This document shows, piece by piece, positions 7,654 through 16,015 of a stretch of 58,899 bases of DNA. The stretch lies in assembly GCA_046483125.1 (NCBI GenBank), contig JAWODU010000049.1, positions 1 to 58,899 of the forward strand, given 5' to 3'. The DNA comes from JAWODU01 sp046483125. GTDB taxonomy: Bacteria > Verrucomicrobiota > Kiritimatiellia > UBA8416 > JAWODU01. The translations under genes and the position numbers were made by a program. How positions within the stretch are numbered: position 1 is the stretch's first letter; the number at the start of each line of letters is the position of its first letter. Below the pieces are notes generated by a model, which was not told where the DNA came from, made no database searches, and was given only the letters and a program-made list of their open reading frames with translations.

Positions 7654-8682
7654 TCAGAACAGCATGAGGGCTTTCCTGAACAGGGACACCAGCAGATAAA
7701 ACGGCTTCATTATCCACTCGGAGACAAAAGGAATAAGGTTGAAACTGGCAAAAGCCGTAATAACGGTATAGGCGCCCAAAGCTATCAGGCATTTTGTGCT
7801 GAACTTAAGGCGCCTTCTGTGGCTTCTGTGCCGCGAATGCTCTTTGCTCGGATTGGGTCCTTCGGCCGGATCCTGCCAGTTTCCCGGGAGGTCGCTCCGG
7901 ACGCTTCCGTTGCGATAGGCGTCGAGTATGTCGAGCACTCCGGAGAGACTGGGTTCTCCGGCTATGTGACCGCCGGCGTCATGCACGGACTTTATCACGT
8001 CTGCCTCCGAATTGGACGGACAGCCCGTGTGAACAGCGACTTCTGAGTCGAACATGCTGATGTCGTTATGGCCGTTGCCTATGCCCAGAACATTGGCGGG
8101 TGAAAGATCCAGGTGACGGGCGAGCTCGTGAACGGCCAGACCTTTGGTAAACGGCACGCCCCTTACGTCCACCTCCCTGAGGTACTTGAAGACTCTCAAG
8201 TGTTTGTACGTCGCGGTCTGTTCCCTGAGAAGTTCCCAGGCCAGCCGGGCGCCCTCCTCCGTGTCGAAGCGCAGCCAGAGACGCGACCGGTTTTTCTGAA
8301 TGGTTTTCATGTCCGGCACTATACCGCCTACTGCTCTGTGCCACCCGGTGATGGCCCGGCTGACGTTCAGTCTGTCGGCCCAGAGCAGACAGCGCGTGCG
8401 CAGGTTCCACATTACATGGGGTATGAAACCGACGGCGCTGTGAGTATATATATAGGCGTGCTTGAGAATGATGAAATCGGGCACAATTTCCATGGCCCTC
8501 ATGGGGGTGAAAAACCTGTGGAAACTGCGCCAGTCGCGACCCGTGCATACGGCCCACCAGGCGCTGTTCTCTTTCCTCAGGTCGTTTATGCGGTCGCGGA
8601 AAACGGAATACAGCCGGAATTCCCTGGCGCCCTTTATCAGGGTGCCGTCAAGATCAGTGGCGATCAATCTGATATTATGCAT
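7654..8682 (-). CDS. HAD-superfamily (Cof-type) phosphatase with C-terminal membrane segment
   Basis: 342 residues. The N-terminal 255 are a HAD IIB-type phosphatase: nucleophile motif DLDGT (D10/D12), a VCTGR motif II region, a cap, the conserved lysine in FTKGLAVHEL, and motif IV GIGNGHNDISMF (about 206-217). After a basic linker, the last 50 or so residues form one or two hydrophobic helices (CLIALGAYTVITAFASF, FYLLVSLFRKALML). That tail is unusual for Cof phosphatases and would tether the enzyme to the membrane. The substrate is unknown. It is last in a three-gene minus-strand group with the two genes upstream. Confidence 0.85.
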   Translation of the reverse strand: MHNIRLIATDLDGTLIKGAREFRLYSVFRDRINDLRKENSAWWAVCTGRDWRSFHRFFTPMRAMEIVPDFIILKHAYIYTHSAVGFIPHVMWNLRTRCLLWADRLNVSRAITGWHRAVGGIVPDMKTIQKNRSRLWLRFDTEEGARLAWELLREQTATYKHLRVFKYLREVDVRGVPFTKGLAVHELARHLDLSPANVLGIGNGHNDISMFDSEVAVHTGCPSNSEADVIKSVHDAGGHIAGEPSLSGVLDILDAYRNGSVRSDLPGNWQDPAEGPNPSKEHSRHRSHRRRLKFSTKCLIALGAYTVITAFASFNLIPFVSEWIMKPFYLLVSLFRKALMLF

Positions 8683-8721
8683 ATCAAGCGACCCGGGGGC
8701 GCAAATACCGGAACGTTTCAG

Positions 8722-9177
8722 CTACAAACCCTTCCGTTCCAGGGCGCTTTTCAGCTCTCTCTGGAATACCTGTAAATCTTCGGCGGAGGGTTTGTATCCC
8801 GCTTGACGGGCCTCCAGGGTCAGGCGTCCCATCTGGTCTACCGACCACGCCGCGGAAACACCGTCGCTGAAAGTGACCGTACCGCTGACAAGTGAGCCGG
8901 GCTTGGTAACAACATCCACCTCCACGCTTACTCCACCGGCCTGAGGCCCGCCCCCGACGTCGGCAACGGGTGCCTCAGCTTCTTCCCCGGCTGTCGGCTG
9001 TCTGCGTTCCGTTTCGTCGTGGATTTCCAGCCCCATGTCCAATATAAGAAATCGGACGTCCATGTAGGTCGCGGAAACGTTGAAATTGTCTCCGAGCCGC
9101 CGCTGAATTTCCGACAATCCGCAACCCTCTTCGACCCATTGTTTTACGGATTGTTTCTGCTGTTCGGTAAGTTCCAT
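8722..9177 (-). CDS. Conserved hypothetical protein with helix-turn-helix-like N terminus
   Basis: 151 residues. Residues 1-60 look like a resolvase/sigma-type helix-turn-helix (QQKQSVKQWVEEGCGLSEIQRRLG, then a second helical segment), followed by a charged linker. A C-terminal beta/alpha segment (VDVVTKPGSLVSGTVTFSDG, then VDQMGRLTLE) resembles small proteins found widely in PVC genomes. No catalytic motif is seen. It lies 27 nt downstream of the zinc-ribbon gene and 39 nt upstream of the HAD gene, all on one strand. No function is assigned. Confidence 0.65.
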   Translation of the reverse strand: MELTEQQKQSVKQWVEEGCGLSEIQRRLGDNFNVSATYMDVRFLILDMGLEIHDETERRQPTAGEEAEAPVADVGGGPQAGGVSVEVDVVTKPGSLVSGTVTFSDGVSAAWSVDQMGRLTLEARQAGYKPSAEDLQVFQRELKSALERKGL

Positions 9178-9204
9178 GCAAGCTCTCCTTCCTAGCCGTT
9201 CACC

Positions 9205-9567
9205 TCATGAATTCAGTTTTTCCCCGCACGTAATGCACACCTTATCCCGTTTGCCCACTTCGGCGCCGCAGTGCGGACAGACCGCGCTGTCGGGGTCGCT
9301 GGTCTGCGGCTTCGGCGCGGGTACCGGTCCGGGATTGCCCGCGGGAGGAGAAGCGGCCGGGTGGGGTTTGATCTGCTGGGTGTTCTTGAAGGCGTCGGAG
9401 GGTAGTACATCCGGATCCTTCTTTGTCTGCATCCGGGGAATGGTAATTCTCTTGCTGCAGTGCGGGCAATTAATCACTTTGCCGACGATTTCACGGTAAT
9501 AGTCCTCGTCCACGGAGATTTTGCCCTTACAGCCGGGGCATCGAAATTTGTACATTCTGGGTTCCAT
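9205..9567 (-). CDS. Double zinc-ribbon protein
   Basis: 120 residues if started at the ATG at 9567; the ATG at 9555 is an alternative. Two CxxC-pair zinc ribbons are visible: CPGC ... CPHC near the N terminus and CPHCGAEVGKRDKVCITCGE at the C terminus. They are joined by a proline-rich linker (about residues 55-90). The frame stays open upstream to 9915, but that part overlaps the divergent PdxB-like gene and has no protein-like character, so it was excluded. A role in protein or nucleic acid binding is possible but not demonstrated. Confidence 0.65.
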   Translation of the reverse strand: MEPRMYKFRCPGCKGKISVDEDYYREIVGKVINCPHCSKRITIPRMQTKKDPDVLPSDAFKNTQQIKPHPAASPPAGNPGPVPAPKPQTSDPDSAVCPHCGAEVGKRDKVCITCGEKLNS

Positions 9568-9682
9568 AGGCAGAAGGGCATAATACGTCCAGCCGCCTTC
9601 GGGCGCAACCAGATATTTACCACCCCCTGCCCTCTGCTCTTTTACGTTGCGTTCATGCGGCGCTTTGCTCCAGACTGCCGCC

Positions 9683-10882
9683 ATGTCTTCCAATATTCGT
9701 ATAGTCTGTTCCGCCGGCATGCCGCTGGCCGCCGAAGCCTTCGGAACTCTCGGCGAAGTAACGGTTCTGGAAGGCCGGAACATTTCCCGGGAAGATCTCA
9801 AAAGCGCCGATATCCTCGCGATACGGTCCACTACCCGGGTCGACCGGGCGCTTCTTGAAGGCACGCCGGTGAAATTTGCAGGCACGGCCACTATCGGCTG
9901 CGACCACATGGACACGGCTTACCTCCACGGCAGTGGAATCAGGTGGTGTCATTCGCCGGGATGCAACGCCAACAGCGTTTCAGAATACGTCGCCGCGGCC
10001 CTGCTGTGCCTGGGCCGGAAATTCGGGCGGTCTCTCTCCGGCTGTACCATGGGAATCATCGGAGTGGGTAACGTCGGAAGCCTTGTCGCAGACAAAGTCC
10101 GTGCTCTCGGCATGCGGCTGATTCTGAACGATCCGCCCAGACAGCGGGCCGGCAGGACGGAAGGTAATGAAAATTTTACCGATCTGAACACTCTCCTGAA
10201 AGAATCCGACATCGTCAGTATGCACGTGCCGCTCACGCGAGACGGAACGGACGCCACCTGGCACATGGCGGACGCCGGTTTTTTCTCCCGCATGAAAACA
10301 AACTCCTTTTTTCTCAACTCGGCCCGCGGTTCCGTAGTGGAAACGGATTCCCTGCTGGAGGCGATGTCGCGGGGGGCGCCGGCGGCCGCCGTGATAGACA
10401 CGTGGGAAGGCGAACCCCATATTCGGCGCGATCTGCTTGAAACTGCCGACGTCGCCACGCCTCACATTGCCGGATATTCTTACGACGGTAAAGTTAACGG
10501 CACGGTAATGGTGTACATACAAGCGTGTAAATTTCTGGGCGTGGAGCCTGAATGGTCACCGGAACCGTTTCTGCCTGAACCCGCGGTACCGGAAATCGAA
10601 ATTACCGGAAAACTGCCCTCCGCGGAGAACGGCATGGCCAGGGAAACTTTTCTCCGCGAAGTCGTCGGGCGCATTTACGATATCGAGTCGGACGACCGGC
10701 TGTTGCGCGAAAGCTCTGCGGGGAACATAGGCGAGCGTTTTGACCGGCTGCGTAGAAACTATCCCGTCCGCAGGGAGTTTCAGTTCACGCGTTTACTGCT
10801 TCCCGAAACGGATCACCCATCAGCGCTGGCCGCCGGGGCGCTCGGTTTTCAGGTTCAGGCAGGCGGGGTCGAAGGGGACTGA
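9683..10882 (+). CDS. pdxB: Erythronate-4-phosphate dehydrogenase-like (PdxB)
   Basis: 399 residues from the ATG at 9683. D-2-hydroxyacid dehydrogenase fold: NAD-binding GIIGVGNVGS (about 125-134), catalytic Arg in NSARGSVVETD (about 211), Glu in EGEPHI and His in TPHIAGYSYDG (about 259). The overall length, CNANSVSEYV region and C-terminal extension match PdxB, which oxidises 4-phosphoerythronate in the DXP-dependent pyridoxal phosphate pathway. No other PLP gene is nearby, so another 2-hydroxyacid substrate is not excluded. It is followed within 4 nt by rsmB. Confidence 0.82.
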   Translation: MSSNIRIVCSAGMPLAAEAFGTLGEVTVLEGRNISREDLKSADILAIRSTTRVDRALLEGTPVKFAGTATIGCDHMDTAYLHGSGIRWCHSPGCNANSVSEYVAAALLCLGRKFGRSLSGCTMGIIGVGNVGSLVADKVRALGMRLILNDPPRQRAGRTEGNENFTDLNTLLKESDIVSMHVPLTRDGTDATWHMADAGFFSRMKTNSFFLNSARGSVVETDSLLEAMSRGAPAAAVIDTWEGEPHIRRDLLETADVATPHIAGYSYDGKVNGTVMVYIQACKFLGVEPEWSPEPFLPEPAVPEIEITGKLPSAENGMARETFLREVVGRIYDIESDDRLLRESSAGNIGERFDRLRRNYPVRREFQFTRLLLPETDHPSALAAGALGFQVQAGGVEGD

Positions 10883-10886
10883 CATT

Positions 10887-12200
10887 ATGCCCGCTTCGGA
10901 AAAGAGCTTTGAACCCGACGCCCGCGCGCTTACGGCAGGGCTGATTGAAAAATGGCTCGTTTCCGGCGCCTTTCCCGACAGACTTCTCAATCGTGTCAGT
11001 AGCGACAGGGCCGTCGTGACGGAAATGCTCTACGGGGTCGTCAGGCACAGAAGAAAACTCGAATGGATCGCGGAACACTGTGCGAACCGCAGTCTGGACC
11101 CGGGCGTGACACCTTACGTGCTTCTGGGTCTGTATCAGATAATGGAAATGAGAGACGTGGCGGAACATGCCGCTCTCAACGAAACCGTTGAAGCCGTGAA
11201 GAGCGGGTTCAGGGACGCCTCTGTGAACCGCCGGAAGGGAGTTGCGAATTTTGTGAACGCCCTTCTCCGCCGCGTACTGCGGGAGCGGGAGGCGATAAAG
11301 AACGAGGTAGAAAACCTTCCGCTCGAGATCAGGGAATCCCATCCGGACATTCTTGTGCAGAGATGGACAAAACACTGGGGCCGAGACCGGACTGAAAGGA
11401 TCTGCGCGTGGAACAACAGCCGACCCGCCGTAACGCTGAGAATCGATTCCGGAAGAACAACTGCATGTGAATTAATCTCGGAGATGAAGCGGCGCGGCAT
11501 GGAGGGGAAACCGCATTCTTTTGCTCCGGAAGAGTGTGTTACATTGCCGCGGGGTGTTGCGCCGGCCGACGTGCCCGGATATTCCCGGGGTTTGTTTACC
11601 GTACAGGATCCTTCCACCCTGTCTGCCGTACGTCTTCTCAAGATCGAAGCGGATTCGGAGGTGCTTGACTGCTGTGCCGCTCCCGGCGGCAAAGCGGTGC
11701 ATATCGGCTGGATACTGCGGAGTGCCAAACAGCTCTGTGTTGCGGATCTTTCTGCGGAGAGGACAAAGTTATTGCGTGAAAACCTGAGGCGCTGTGGTCT
11801 CGAAACAGCCGCCGCAGCGGCCCTTGACGCTTCCAGACCTGAAGAAATCCGGAAAGCTTTCGGGAACAGAACGTTCGACCGCGTGCTTCTTGACGTTCCC
11901 TGCACCAGTACCGGTGCGATACGCAGGCGCCCCGACGTGAAGTGGCGGTTCTCGACGCGCCGCCTGCTGAGGCTTGTCTCCACACAGCGCGCCATACTCC
12001 AAAGCGCTTCCGGTTTTGTCCGGCCGGGGGGAAGACTCGTGTACAGCATCTGCAGTCTGGAACCCGAGGAATCCGAAGAAATCATCGCCTCCTGGCTCGA
12101 TGCGAATCCCTCCTTTCGTTTGCTTTCGTCCAAACACCTTGCGGGACCGGAAACAGAGACCGACGGCGTTTACGCGGCCGCCGTTGAAAAGGTGAAGTAG
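10887..12200 (+). CDS. rsmB: 16S rRNA (cytosine-C5)-methyltransferase RsmB
   Basis: 437 residues from the ATG at 10887, preceded by GAAGGGG. An N-terminal NusB-like RNA-binding domain (about 1-140) is followed by a Rossmann methyltransferase domain. Diagnostic motifs: SAM-binding CCAAPGGKAVHI (about 260), the DVPCTSTGAIRRRPDVKW motif IV with the product-release cysteine (about 335) and the catalytic cysteine in YSICSLEPEES (about 385). It methylates C967 of 16S rRNA in E. coli. It overlaps nothing and ends 21 nt before the convergent small membrane-protein gene. Confidence 0.93.
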   Translation: MPASEKSFEPDARALTAGLIEKWLVSGAFPDRLLNRVSSDRAVVTEMLYGVVRHRRKLEWIAEHCANRSLDPGVTPYVLLGLYQIMEMRDVAEHAALNETVEAVKSGFRDASVNRRKGVANFVNALLRRVLREREAIKNEVENLPLEIRESHPDILVQRWTKHWGRDRTERICAWNNSRPAVTLRIDSGRTTACELISEMKRRGMEGKPHSFAPEECVTLPRGVAPADVPGYSRGLFTVQDPSTLSAVRLLKIEADSEVLDCCAAPGGKAVHIGWILRSAKQLCVADLSAERTKLLRENLRRCGLETAAAAALDASRPEEIRKAFGNRTFDRVLLDVPCTSTGAIRRRPDVKWRFSTRRLLRLVSTQRAILQSASGFVRPGGRLVYSICSLEPEESEEIIASWLDANPSFRLLSSKHLAGPETETDGVYAAAVEKVK

Positions 12201-12221
12201 GACTTCGACGTCGAGCCTTCG

Positions 12222-12521
12222 TTATCTCGCGCCGTAGGCTGCCTTGCTGGGAAAAGCGGAAGGCGGCTGGTGGTAATGCTGCCATTCCAGCCACTGCAGT
12301 ACCAGGAGCGATATGAAAATCAGCGCCGCCGCCAGGGCAAGCATTGCCCACACCGTGTAGGACTGCGGTTTTACCTGCGGCACCTCGAGCTGGGCGCCTT
12401 CGGCGGCTTCCCCTTCCTGACTGCCGCCGTCTTCGGCTTTGGGGGCCTGGCTCTTAACGGCGGAACTCTTGAGGGTGAGCTTCTTTTTCTTTTTTGTGAT
12501 CTGTGTTTTCGGACCTGCCAT
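12222..12521 (-). CDS. Small single-pass membrane protein with lysine-rich N terminus
   Basis: 99 residues from the ATG at 12521, preceded by a GAGGTG ribosome-binding site. The N terminus is strongly basic (KKKKKLTLKSS), followed by an acidic linker and one transmembrane helix (VWAMLALAAALIFISLLVLQWL, about residues 58-79). A short tail follows. Similar short basic-plus-TM proteins are common PVC hypotheticals. No function is recognised. Confidence 0.6.
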   Translation of the reverse strand: MAGPKTQITKKKKKLTLKSSAVKSQAPKAEDGGSQEGEAAEGAQLEVPQVKPQSYTVWAMLALAAALIFISLLVLQWLEWQHYHQPPSAFPSKAAYGAR

Positions 12522-12638
12522 GGATGCACCTCGTCTTTTCCCGTAATTTACACGCTCTTTTCCTCGAAATGCAAGCCTAATTTCCGGGCCGATACCCCCC
12601 GGTCTCAACTCGCTTCACCCTCCGGTCGAAAACGGGCT

Positions 12639-14249
12639 TTACCTTGCGTCCCTGAAATCTCCCGCGAAATCCATTACGCATACGTTGCGATAACTCTTAT
12701 GTTTTTCTATGGACACACCGATAACACCGAACTTGGAATTATAGATATTCTCGCGATGCCCCCGGCCGGGAACACCGTCGTCAATTATTAACTGCATAAC
12801 TATTTCGCGCGGCTGTATCGGGCCTGCCGCTATGTTCTCGCCGATCAGTTTTTCCCATTTCCCGTGCCGTTCAATCCTGTCCTTTATAGTACTTCCGTCA
12901 CTGCCTGTGTGCCCCATAATTCCTTTCGGCCCGATATCCCCGGCATGATCCTCCGCCGCCAGCGACAGGCCTTTGGAAGGATCCAGCCTGCCGATGGGTT
13001 TTACTTCCTCAAGATAAGCGATGGCTTCGTCAACCGCTTTAACGCCTTCCCTGGTTCTGACGGTGCCCCGGCCCGGTCCCTTATAATTCTTATCGTCCTT
13101 GAAACGTTTACGGTGTTCTTTCAGAAATTCCACGTATTCTCCCGGCCGGGTCCTGGCCATATTCAGTTCGGCAACGACGCCTCTTTCGTACTTGTCCAGG
13201 TAATCGGCCTCTATTTCTCCGGAACCGATTGCAATGCCGCCGAAATTTATCAGAGCTTCCGGATCGACGCGCCACAGCACCAGGTTCTTTCCGAAAGCCG
13301 CCGTTGCGCAGGCAAGCCGCCTTGAATCCGGACCAAGGGCCACAGCGGAAATTCGGCTCTTGATGTCGCCGATCCGGTGCAGTGGTTTTCCGCTGTCGGT
13401 ATCGCGCAGAATCAGGGTCCCCTCCGTGTATCCCGTCGCGCAGAGCTTCCAGTTTTCTCCGACTGCCAGCGAGCTTATTCCCGCGTTGTGATCACTGAGC
13501 GAGCAGATTTCCTTTCCCGAAGCGGTGTCCCAGAATCTCAGGGAACGGTCGCTTCCGATGCTGACAATCCTGCCCTTGTCTTTCCGCATCCGGAAAGCCA
13601 GCACGTTTCCCCTGTGACCCTCCAGCTTGACCGCAGAGGAAGGATCGCCCGGGTCGCACACGGCGATATAGCCCCCGGCGGAAACGGCGAGAGTCTTCCC
13701 GTCATTCGAAAGGCTTATCCCGGTCAGGGGACGGCCGCGAACGGTTGTTTTCCACTGTTCCTTCAGTTCCGCGGCGTCGTAAATTCTTGCCGTGCCGTCC
13801 TGACAGGCCGCGGCCAGTTTTTCGCCGCCCTCCCCGAAGTCGAGAGCAGACACCCGGCCGAAGGTACCCTCAGCCTTTTTCAGCAGTTCGCCGTTCTGCA
13901 CGTTCCAGACGGTAATGTAATTGTACAGGCCCGCGGCAATATTCCGGCCGTCCGGGCTGAAACAGACGGATTTAACGTTCAGCCCGCCGGTTTCGATGTC
14001 GCGAATTCTGCTTCCGTTTGAACTCTTGAAAAGACGAATGCCGGGCGGCGCGCCGACCGCTATCGTCTCGCCGTCGCGGCTGAACGCCAGGGACGAAACC
14101 GGGCCCGCACGCGCGGCAGATACTTGCTGTATTTCAGCCGCGCCGCAGTTCACGGTAATCGCCAGAAACACAGCGAACAGGACCCTCAACTCGGAAAAGA
14201 TTATTTGTCCCGGCGGCCGCTTCTTCCAGACGGGCAAGGTGTCGGACAT
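12639..14249 (-). CDS. Secreted WD40 beta-propeller fused to CAP/SCP domain
   Basis: 536 residues from the ATG at 14249, preceded by a G-rich stretch. A signal-like hydrophobic helix (VLFAVFLAITVNCGA) sits about 25 residues in. Residues about 40-350 hold six or seven WD40 repeats (for example LAFSRDGETIAVG, VCFSPDGRNIAAG, FWDTASGKEICSL). The C-terminal part (about 355-536) is a CAP/SCP (PR-1-like) domain: ARTRPGEYVEFL, AAEDHAGDIGPKGIMGHTGSDG, GENIAAG and GVPGRGHRENI, giving the His/Glu residues of the CAP cavity. The combination is uncommon; an extracytoplasmic protein-interaction role is likely. The frame continues upstream without protein-like character. Confidence 0.85.
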   Translation of the reverse strand: MSDTLPVWKKRPPGQIIFSELRVLFAVFLAITVNCGAAEIQQVSAARAGPVSSLAFSRDGETIAVGAPPGIRLFKSSNGSRIRDIETGGLNVKSVCFSPDGRNIAAGLYNYITVWNVQNGELLKKAEGTFGRVSALDFGEGGEKLAAACQDGTARIYDAAELKEQWKTTVRGRPLTGISLSNDGKTLAVSAGGYIAVCDPGDPSSAVKLEGHRGNVLAFRMRKDKGRIVSIGSDRSLRFWDTASGKEICSLSDHNAGISSLAVGENWKLCATGYTEGTLILRDTDSGKPLHRIGDIKSRISAVALGPDSRRLACATAAFGKNLVLWRVDPEALINFGGIAIGSGEIEADYLDKYERGVVAELNMARTRPGEYVEFLKEHRKRFKDDKNYKGPGRGTVRTREGVKAVDEAIAYLEEVKPIGRLDPSKGLSLAAEDHAGDIGPKGIMGHTGSDGSTIKDRIERHGKWEKLIGENIAAGPIQPREIVMQLIIDDGVPGRGHRENIYNSKFGVIGVSIEKHKSYRNVCVMDFAGDFRDAR

Positions 14250-14449
14250 ATCGTGAACCCCCGAATCAAAGTATACATGGCCCGCCTTCCCGTACAAGTC
14301 CAAATGGCAGAGAAGCCGTAGAGAACTTCCGTGGCCGGAAAAACTAAGGCAAGCCGTCGCCTTGCGCAGAACCGCTCTCTTACTCCGCAAATCTGTGTCC
14401 AAAACGCGCTGAGGCCGGGGCGTACCTTGTTTTCACTCACCGAACCGCT

Positions 14450-14602
14450 TCATATCCTCAACCATACGGCGATTACTATGCCTGCGTCCGCCAGGACATG
14501 TGAAACAACCGGGACTGCAAGCCCGCCCGAACGTTCCGCAAGGTACTGCCAGAGTATGGATGCCGCTGTAAGAAACCGGTGTACCAGGCTCCCGCTTATG
14601 CA
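14450..14602 (-). pseudogene. CPBP-family intramembrane protease, C-terminal remnant
   Basis: On the minus strand a 50-codon frame encodes a peptide ending RSGGLAVPVVSHVLADAG followed by IVIAVWLRI and a stop at 14450-14452. The GGLxxPVxxHxxAD pattern is the last conserved motif of CPBP (CAAX/bacteriocin-processing-like) proteases. The frame is blocked upstream by TAA at 14603-14605, which lies inside a 17-bp sequence repeated at 23451-23467 and next to tandem GACCCC repeats. The gene is therefore truncated at a repeat junction. The rest of the 14250-14743 gap holds nothing I can identify. Confidence 0.5.
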
Positions 14603-14616
14603 TTAATCAAGGCCTG
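14600..14616 (-). repeat. 17-bp repeat, copy A
   Basis: Reads CAGGCCTTGATTAATGC on the minus strand. The identical 17-mer occurs on the plus strand at 23451-23467, beside the tRNA-Ala 3' end. It marks the point where the CPBP remnant loses its upstream frame. Confidence 0.6.
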
Positions 14617-14641
14617 ACCCCGCGTCCATGACCCCGCGTCC
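14616..14641 (+). repeat. Tandem GACCCC repeat
   Basis: Two identical 12-mers GACCCCGCGTCC, separated by AT (period 14). The architecture is the same as at 57000-57030, where 15-mers beginning GACCCC are also separated by one T. Such GACCCC extragenic repeats often accompany REP-type transposase elements, but no transposase gene is present here. Confidence 0.55.
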
Positions 14642-14743
14642 ACCTGTTACGGCTTGAGAAACGCTTCACATACCGGTATCCTTGTTCCCGAACTGGCGCG
14701 TCAAGACGGGCCGCCGGAACTGCAGACAAGGGGGAGAACCACA

Positions 14744-14983
14744 ATGCCGGAGGAGTCAAGAGGGTCCGGACTTCAGCGTTTAACCGCATTCCTTCGCGGT
14801 CTGTTCAGATCGCCCTTTTTCCGAATGGTACAGGCCTTCGCGCTGAGTTTTCTCGGGCTATACGTCCTGGGACAGGGCATGAAACAGGATTCATCGCGGC
14901 TGACGCTTCTGAGCCTCGTACTGTTTGCCTACGCCGCGGCTTTGTTCTGGTGCGTTCTGCGCACCGGGCTCTTTAGGCGCTGA
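14744..14983 (+). CDS. Small two-helix membrane protein
   Basis: 79 residues from the ATG at 14744, chosen because AAGGGGGAGA sits 6 nt upstream. Two hydrophobic segments are evident (FRMVQAFALSFLGLYVLGQG and LTLLSLVLFAYAAALFWCVL). No recognised family. It precedes the aldo/keto reductase by 24 nt on the same strand and is probably co-transcribed with it. Confidence 0.55.
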   Translation: MPEESRGSGLQRLTAFLRGLFRSPFFRMVQAFALSFLGLYVLGQGMKQDSSRLTLLSLVLFAYAAALFWCVLRTGLFRR

Positions 14984-15007
14984 TCAAGTAAAGGAGGAGT
15001 TAACTTA

Positions 15008-15967
15008 ATGAAGAAAACGAAAATCGGCCAAACGGACCTGGAAGTTTCCGAATTCTGCCTGGGAACGATGCCTTACGGAGTCAAGATATCCGGCGATGAA
15101 GTTGACACGCTCATAGATTCTTTCCGCGGAGAGGGAGGTAATTTCTTCGATGCGGCGCACTGTTATTCATTCTGGGCGCCCTGCGGAGACGGCGCAAGCG
15201 AAAGGGCCCTCGGGCGCTACATGAAAAAGAACGGGTGCAGGGATTCAATGGTTATAGCCACTAAGGGCGGGCACCCCGGTTCCGGGAATTACAGGAAAGT
15301 GGAAAGATACCTGTCGCCGTGCCGTGTCGAGGCCGACATAGACGACAGCCTGGGACGCCTGGGAATCGACGTCATAGACCTCTACTGGCTGCACAGGGAC
15401 GACCCCAGGGAAGATGTGGGCGCGATTCTGGATACACTTAACAATGAAGTTAAACGGGGCAGGATACGTTATTTTGGAGGCAGTAACTGGACCGCCGCCC
15501 GGCTGGACGAAGCCAACACCTATGCCGCGAAACACGGGATTGATGGATTCGTTGCCAGTCAGTCGCGATGGAGCCTGCTTCGGTACGAAGAGATGTCGGA
15601 CGAAGAACGCCTGAAGCCCGGAGCACTTCTCAGCGTAAACGGCGACGACCGGCGCAGGCACGCCGATTCGCAGTTACCCCTGGTACCTTACGGTCCCACG
15701 GGGAACGGGTTTTTTGCCATGGAAGGCAGGGCGCCGGAAAAATTCATTACACCCGGGAACACGGAAAGAGCCAACAGGGTCGTCAAGCTGGCCTCCGAAC
15801 TCGGCGCCACGCCCGGCCAGGTACCGCTTGCCTGGCTTAAGGCCCAGCCCTTTCCCGTAATTCCGATCCTGGGTACAAGCAGTGTCGAACATCTCAAAGA
15901 CGCGCTCGGCGCAGCGGACGTGAACCTGACCCGGGCACAGGTAACATGGCTGGAAAAAGGTGAATAA
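15008..15967 (+). CDS. Aldo/keto reductase
   Basis: 319 residues with a strong AAAGGAGGAG ribosome-binding site. It has an AKR TIM-barrel fold. Catalytic tetrad regions are visible: Asp in FFDAAHCYSFW (with the following Tyr), Lys in MVIATKGGHPGSG and His in IDLYWLHRDDP. The C-terminal NADP-binding segment is PVIPILGTSSVEHLKDALG. The FWAPCGDGASERALGRYM insert and sequence resemble the sugar/inositol-associated AKRs of PVC and Firmicutes genomes, so a carbohydrate-related substrate is possible but unproven. Confidence 0.9.
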   Translation: MKKTKIGQTDLEVSEFCLGTMPYGVKISGDEVDTLIDSFRGEGGNFFDAAHCYSFWAPCGDGASERALGRYMKKNGCRDSMVIATKGGHPGSGNYRKVERYLSPCRVEADIDDSLGRLGIDVIDLYWLHRDDPREDVGAILDTLNNEVKRGRIRYFGGSNWTAARLDEANTYAAKHGIDGFVASQSRWSLLRYEEMSDEERLKPGALLSVNGDDRRRHADSQLPLVPYGPTGNGFFAMEGRAPEKFITPGNTERANRVVKLASELGATPGQVPLAWLKAQPFPVIPILGTSSVEHLKDALGAADVNLTRAQVTWLEKGE

Positions 15968-16015
15968 CAGAAACGCTCGATAAAAACAAAGTTACACACT
16001 GAACAGGGTATAAAT

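Noticed and set aside
6681..7667. 328-codon frame within the TctA-like gene
   Set aside because: Composition is Arg/Gly/Pro-rich, and it has no hydrophobic pattern. The other frame encodes a coherent membrane protein.
12270..12791. 173-codon plus-strand frame overlapping the small membrane protein
   Set aside because: Antisense to a gene with a ribosome site, lysine-rich start and TM helix. No domain seen.
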